Shown one piece after another: positions 60,341 to 64,000 of a stretch of DNA of 64,000 bases. Each line of letters starts with the position of its first letter. Position 1 is the stretch's first letter. Origin of the DNA: Streptomyces yatensis. Its GTDB lineage: Bacteria > Actinomycetota > Actinomycetes > Streptomycetales > Streptomycetaceae. Where the stretch lies: positions 1,488,001 through 1,552,000 of the forward strand of contig NZ_CP072941.1 of the NCBI RefSeq assembly GCF_018069625.1, in the 5' to 3' direction. The translations under genes and the position numbers were made by a program. The notes under the pieces are model-generated. The model searched no databases. It had not been told where the DNA came from and worked only from the letters and a program-made list of their open reading frames with translations.

Positions 60341-60380
60341 CAGTGACCTTTTGGATCATATGGATCTTTCTGGGTCACTG
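60341..60380. promoter_or_regulatory. Inverted repeat upstream of the gas-vesicle cluster
   Basis: CAGTGACC (60341-60348) and GGTCACTG (60373-60380), perfect 8-bp arms around 24 AT-rich bases. It lies in the 144-bp gap before the first gas-vesicle gene and after the dehydrogenase gene. Could be an operator or a weak terminator. Confidence 0.4.
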
Positions 60381-60407
60381 AGGGGTTGGGTCGCGGCCGA
60401 GGGGCCG

Positions 60408-61553
60408 TCAGGCCGCGAGCGCCGGATGCAGCACCACCTTGGTGTAGCCCTCCACTCGCTTGTCGAACTTCTCGTACGCCTGCGGGGCCTGGTCCAGCGG
60501 GAGTTCATGCGAGACCACGAAGCTGGGCCTGGCCCGGCCCGCGATGATCAGGTCGCGCAGCTGGCGGTTGTAGCGCTTGACATTGCACTGGCCCGTGCCC
60601 ATGCGCTGGCCCTTCTCGAACATCCGGCCGATGGAGACCAGCAGCTGACCGCGTTTGGCGTGCTCGTCGGGGGCGCCGGGGTCGGAGGGGACGTACAGCC
60701 CCGGCACGCCGAGCCGTCCGGTCGGCCGCACCGTGTCGACCAGCGAGTTGAGCACCACCGCGGGCTCCTCATGGCCGGCCTCGCGCCCCTGGGCCTGGTA
60801 GCCCACCGCGTCGATGCCCTTGTCGGTGCCCTCGCCGCCGGTGCGGTCCTTGATCTGCCGCACCGGGTCGTCCTTGCTGAAATCGATGGGGATGGCGCCG
60901 ATCTCCTCGGCCTTGGCCAGCCGCTCGGGGACCCGGTCGACCACGAACACCTTGGCGGCGCCGCGCAGCAGCGCGGAGTAGGCGGCCATCAGCCCCACCG
61001 GGCCCGCGCCGTAGACGGCCACGCTCTCGCCCGGGGAGACCTCGGCCAGCTCACAGCCGTGATAGCCGGTCGGGAAGATGTCGGCGAGCAGGACGAAGTC
61101 GGTCTCGAACTCCTCGCCCGGGGGCAGCTTCAGGCAGTTGAAGTCGGCGAAGGGCACCCGCAGCCGCTCGGCCTGGCCTCCCGTGTAGGGGCCCATCGCC
61201 ACATAGCCGTAGGCACCGCCCGCGAAACCGGGGTTGACGGTGAGACAGAAGCCGGTGTCGCCCGCGAGGCAGTTCTTGCAGAATCCGCAGGCCACATTGA
61301 ACGGCATGACGACGCGGTCGCCCTTGGACAGCGTGACGACGCCGGGGCCGGTCTCCTCGATGACGCCGAGGTTCTCGTGACCGAAGACGATGCCGGGCTC
61401 GGCCGCCGTACGGCCCTCGTACATATGCAGGTCGGAGCCGCAGATCGCGCTGGACGTGACGCGCACGATCACATCGTTCGGATGCTCGATCCGAGGATCG
61501 TCGACGTCCCTCACCGTCACCGCATAGGGCTTCTCGTAGACGACGGCTTTCAC
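60408..61553 (-). CDS. Zinc-dependent dehydrogenase (glutathione-independent formaldehyde dehydrogenase-like)
   Basis: A 381-aa medium-chain dehydrogenase. Catalytic zinc region SSAICGSDLHMYEGRT and GHENLG, structural zinc CGFCKNCLAGDTGFC, and NAD motif VYGAGPVGLMAAYSALL. The long insert with YQAQGREAG matches the FdhA group. GTG start with a near-perfect GGAGGTGATCC ribosome site, predicting high translation. Likely oxidises aldehydes or alcohols. Upstream gap of 206 bp holds its promoter and a 22-bp repeat. Confidence 0.88.
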   Translation of the reverse strand: MKAVVYEKPYAVTVRDVDDPRIEHPNDVIVRVTSSAICGSDLHMYEGRTAAEPGIVFGHENLGVIEETGPGVVTLSKGDRVVMPFNVACGFCKNCLAGDTGFCLTVNPGFAGGAYGYVAMGPYTGGQAERLRVPFADFNCLKLPPGEEFETDFVLLADIFPTGYHGCELAEVSPGESVAVYGAGPVGLMAAYSALLRGAAKVFVVDRVPERLAKAEEIGAIPIDFSKDDPVRQIKDRTGGEGTDKGIDAVGYQAQGREAGHEEPAVVLNSLVDTVRPTGRLGVPGLYVPSDPGAPDEHAKRGQLLVSIGRMFEKGQRMGTGQCNVKRYNRQLRDLIIAGRARPSFVVSHELPLDQAPQAYEKFDKRVEGYTKVVLHPALAA

Positions 61554-61720
61554 CTGGATCACCTCCGCGTCGGATGCTGACGAGCGGCGGTGGTGGCGGA
61601 AACGGCACGGTCCCAGGGGGTCTCGGCCACCACCGGGTACTTCCAGCGAAACGCCGTCGGACGCCCGGCGCAACCGGGTCCCGGCGCGGCCACCCGGCCC
61701 CGGGCCCTGCCGGGCGTACG

Positions 61721-61785
61721 CGACCGTGATCCAGGGCCGTCTCGACCGTGATGCAGGGCCTACTCGACCGTGATCCAGTCCAGGG
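61721..61785. repeat. 22-bp tandem repeat across the glpK stop
   Basis: The core CGACCGTGAT(C/G)CAG occurs at 61721, 61743 and 61765, exactly 22 bp apart. The third copy is inside the last glpK codons (LDWITVE) and the stop at 61760-61762 lies between copies two and three. Confidence 0.8.
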
Positions 61786-63277
61786 TGCGCTGGACGGCCT
61801 TCTTCCAGCCCGTGTAGCCCTCCTCCCTGGCCTTCTTGTCCCACTGGGGCTCCCACCGCCTGGACTCGCTCCAGTGGGAGCGCAGCTCATCGGTGTCCCG
61901 CCAGAATCCGGTGGCCAGCCCCGCGGCGTAGGCGGCGCCCAGGGCGGTGGTCTCGGCGATGACGGGGCGGCTGACCGGTACGCCCAGCACATCGGCCTGG
62001 ATCTGCATGCACAGCTCGTTGTCGGTGACCCCGCCGTCCACCCGCAGGACGTCCAGGTGGATGTCGGCGTCCCGCTCCATGGCCTCGACCACGTCCCGGC
62101 TCTGGTAGCAGATGGCCTCCAGGGTGGCCCGGGCGATATGGCCATTGGTGTTGTAGCGGGTGAGGCCGACGATCGCGCCCCGGGCGTCGGAGCGCCAGTA
62201 CGGGGCGAAGAGCCCGGAGAAGGCGGGCACGAAGTACACCCCGCCGTTGTCCTCCACGGTGCGGGCGAGCCGCTCGCTCCCGGGGGCGTCGTCGATCATC
62301 TTCATCTGGTCGCGCAGCCACTGGACGGCCGAGCCGGTGACGGCGATCGAGCCCTCCAGGGCGTAGACGGGAGGGCTGTCGCCGAACTGGAACGCCACGG
62401 TCGTGAGCAGCCCGCTGGTCGAGCGGATCAGCTCCGTCCCGGTGTTGAGCAGCAGGAAGTTACCGGTGCCGTAGGTGTTCTTGGCCTCGCCGGGGGCGAA
62501 GCAGACCTGGCCGACCGTGGCCGCCTGCTGGTCGCCGAGGACGCCGGTGATGGGGGTGGCGGTGCGCAGCGGGCGGGAGGTGCGGGCCTGGCCGAACGCC
62601 TCGGGGTGGGAGGAGGGGTTGATCGTCGGCAGCATCGCGCGCGGAATGCCGAAGATCTCCAGCAGTTCGTCGTCCCAGTCCAGCGTCTCCAGGTTCATCA
62701 GCATGGTGCGGCTGGCGTTGGTGACATCGGTGGCGTGGATGCCGGCGCCGGGGCCGCCGGTGAGGTTCCACAGCACCCAGGCGTCGGTGTTGCCGAAGAG
62801 GGCGTGGCCGCGCTCGGCGGCCTCGCGGACGCCCTCGACGTTCTCCAGAATCCATTTGATCTTGCCGCCGGAGAAGTAGGTGGCGGGCGGCAGCCCGGCC
62901 TTGCGGCGGATGATCTCCCCACGGCCGTCCCGTTCCAGGGCGGCGGCGATGGTGTCGGTGCGGGTGTCCTGCCAGACGATGGCGTTGTAGTACGGGCGGC
63001 CGTTGCGCGGATCCCAGATCACCGTGGTCTCGCGCTGATTGGTGAGGCCGATCGCGGCCAGGTCGTCGGGCGAGAGGCCGCCCGTGCGCAGGGCGTTCTG
63101 CATCACGGAGTTGGTGCGCTCGTAGATCTCCACCGGATCGTGCTCGACCCACCCGGCACGCGGCAGGATCTGGCGGTGCTCGAGCTGGTACCGAGCCACC
63201 TCGTCGCCGTCGTGGTTGAAGATCATGAAGCGGGTGCTGGTGGTCCCCTGGTCCACCGCACCGACGAATTCCGGCAT
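61760..63277 (-). CDS. glpK: Glycerol kinase
   Basis: A 505-aa FGGY-family kinase of standard length. The N-terminal phosphate loop [46 protein letters not shown] and the ATP-site [18 protein letters not shown] are clear. It phosphorylates glycerol to glycerol 3-phosphate. Downstream of the facilitator gene by 38 bp in the same direction, forming the usual glpF-glpK operon. No glpR or glpD is in view. Confidence 0.96.
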   Translation of the reverse strand: MPEFVGAVDQGTTSTRFMIFNHDGDEVARYQLEHRQILPRAGWVEHDPVEIYERTNSVMQNALRTGGLSPDDLAAIGLTNQRETTVIWDPRNGRPYYNAIVWQDTRTDTIAAALERDGRGEIIRRKAGLPPATYFSGGKIKWILENVEGVREAAERGHALFGNTDAWVLWNLTGGPGAGIHATDVTNASRTMLMNLETLDWDDELLEIFGIPRAMLPTINPSSHPEAFGQARTSRPLRTATPITGVLGDQQAATVGQVCFAPGEAKNTYGTGNFLLLNTGTELIRSTSGLLTTVAFQFGDSPPVYALEGSIAVTGSAVQWLRDQMKMIDDAPGSERLARTVEDNGGVYFVPAFSGLFAPYWRSDARGAIVGLTRYNTNGHIARATLEAICYQSRDVVEAMERDADIHLDVLRVDGGVTDNELCMQIQADVLGVPVSRPVIAETTALGAAYAAGLATGFWRDTDELRSHWSESRRWEPQWDKKAREEGYTGWKKAVQRTLDWITVE

Positions 63278-63315
63278 GGTGCCGCCTCTCGTGGGTGGGG
63301 TCCGGCCCGGATCGG

Positions 63316-64000
63316 CTATTCGGGGGCGAGGGTGCGGCCCACCTCCGGTTCGGCCACCGGGAGGTAGCGAGTGATCAGGACCTTGTAGAGGGCGGCGCCG
63401 ATCAGCCCTCCGACCAGCGGGCCCACGATCGGCACCCAGAAGTAGATGTTCCCGAACTGGTCCCGCCAGGCGCTGTCATAGCCGGTGATGTAGCTGGCGA
63501 GCCGGGGGCCGAAGTCGCGGGCCGGGTTGATGGCGTACCCCGCGTCGGCGCCCCATGCCATGCCGATCGCGACCACGATCAGGCCGATGATGAACGGCCC
63601 CAGATTGGCCTTGGGGGCCGAGTTCAGCAGATCGGTGACGGCGAAGATCAGCAGCACCAGGATCGCGGTGCCGATGATCTGGTCGCGCAGCGCGCCCCAT
63701 TCGCTGACCGGGAGGACGCCGTTGCCGGGGAGGGTGGAGAAGACGAACTGGGTCTTGAAGGTGTGCCCCGGGTCGGCGTGGCCCAGCACCTCGGTGTAGT
63801 TCCAGCGCACCAGCAGGGCCCCGACGAACGCGCCGAGGGTCTGGGCCCCCACGTACGGCAGGACCTTGCTCCAGGGGAAGCCCTTGAAGGCCGCCAGCGA
63901 GACGGTGACCGCCGGGTTGATATGGGCCCCGCTGAGCCGCGCCGCCACATACACGCCGAGGGTGACGCCCAGGCCCCAGGACCAGGCGATGGAGTCGTGG
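63316..64000 (-). CDS. glpF: Glycerol facilitator (MIP family), N-terminus beyond window
   Basis: At least 228 codons are visible; the frame stays open to the right edge (reading [18 protein letters not shown]), so the N-terminal helix lies outside. Both pore motifs are seen: NPAV after GAHI and NPARD after GYAI. The Asp after the second NPAR is typical of glycerol facilitators as opposed to water channels. Five hydrophobic helices remain. It forms an operon with glpK. Confidence 0.92.
   Translation of the reverse strand, partial: HDSIAWSWGLGVTLGVYVAARLSGAHINPAVTVSLAAFKGFPWSKVLPYVGAQTLGAFVGALLVRWNYTEVLGHADPGHTFKTQFVFSTLPGNGVLPVSEWGALRDQIIGTAILVLLIFAVTDLLNSAPKANLGPFIIGLIVVAIGMAWGADAGYAINPARDFGPRLASYITGYDSAWRDQFGNIYFWVPIVGPLVGGLIGAALYKVLITRYLPVAEPEVGRTLAPE

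Overview
The window is very GC-rich DNA whose gene content points to the chromosome of a Streptomyces or close relative. Supporting signs are GTG/TTG starts, 4-bp ATGA/GTGA overlaps, sugar ABC importers without their own ATPase, a two-domain small laccase, a streptogrisin-type protease, a snapalysin, a Streptomyces-style gas-vesicle cluster and only a few TTA codons. No rRNA, tRNA, CRISPR array, insertion sequence or phage gene was seen. About sixty genes are called. One is frameshifted and one (the glycerol facilitator) runs off the right edge.

Layout. 36-2044: a 63-aa putative precursor peptide coupled to a HEXXH-motif peptide-modification protein, probably a RiPP-like system continuing off the left edge. 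2207-5892: envelope and housekeeping genes (DUF4232 lipoprotein, LysM protein, DUF1876, phosphoribosyltransferase, DUF72 pair). 5911-12470: glycoside locus with ABC importer (binding protein frameshifted), PfkB kinase, DeoR regulator and GH4 glycosidase. 12748-17735: polyol-type operon with DeoR, binding protein, two permeases and a zinc dehydrogenase. 17814-19184: FAD oxidoreductase. 19270-23503: organic-acid operon (HpcH/HpaI aldolase, 2-hydroxyacid dehydrogenase, Nramp-related transporter) facing its own DeoR regulator.

23565-33521: snapalysin, RecQ, then a secreted oxidative set: a ThuA/PQQ-type dehydrogenase fusion coupled to a cupredoxin-Ig-DUF1080 protein, a divergent small laccase, and a streptogrisin-type protease. 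33653-42719: FadR regulator with a MatC-like carrier, GH65 phosphorylase, lamin-tail protein, SDR and a secreted PA14-GH2 enzyme. 42777-47793: TetR regulator, acyl-CoA ligase, MFS exporter with a TTA codon, GNAT. 47982-53835: amino-acid-type ABC importer co-transcribed with an M19 dipeptidase and a CocE/NonD hydrolase. 53857-60263: ArsR-like regulator and a ten-gene gas-vesicle cluster. 60408-64000: formaldehyde-dehydrogenase-like enzyme, glycerol kinase and glycerol facilitator.

The main theme is scavenging of carbon and nitrogen compounds. Secreted hydrolases and oxidases are interleaved with importers, cytoplasmic glycosidases and dehydrogenases, and local DeoR/FadR/TetR regulators. Best candidates for new biology are the HEXXH/precursor pair, the cupredoxin-DUF1080 plus ThuA-dehydrogenase plus laccase set, the Nramp-related transporter that lacks the metal motif, and the importer-M19-CocE operon. 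All functions are inferred from sequence reading alone.
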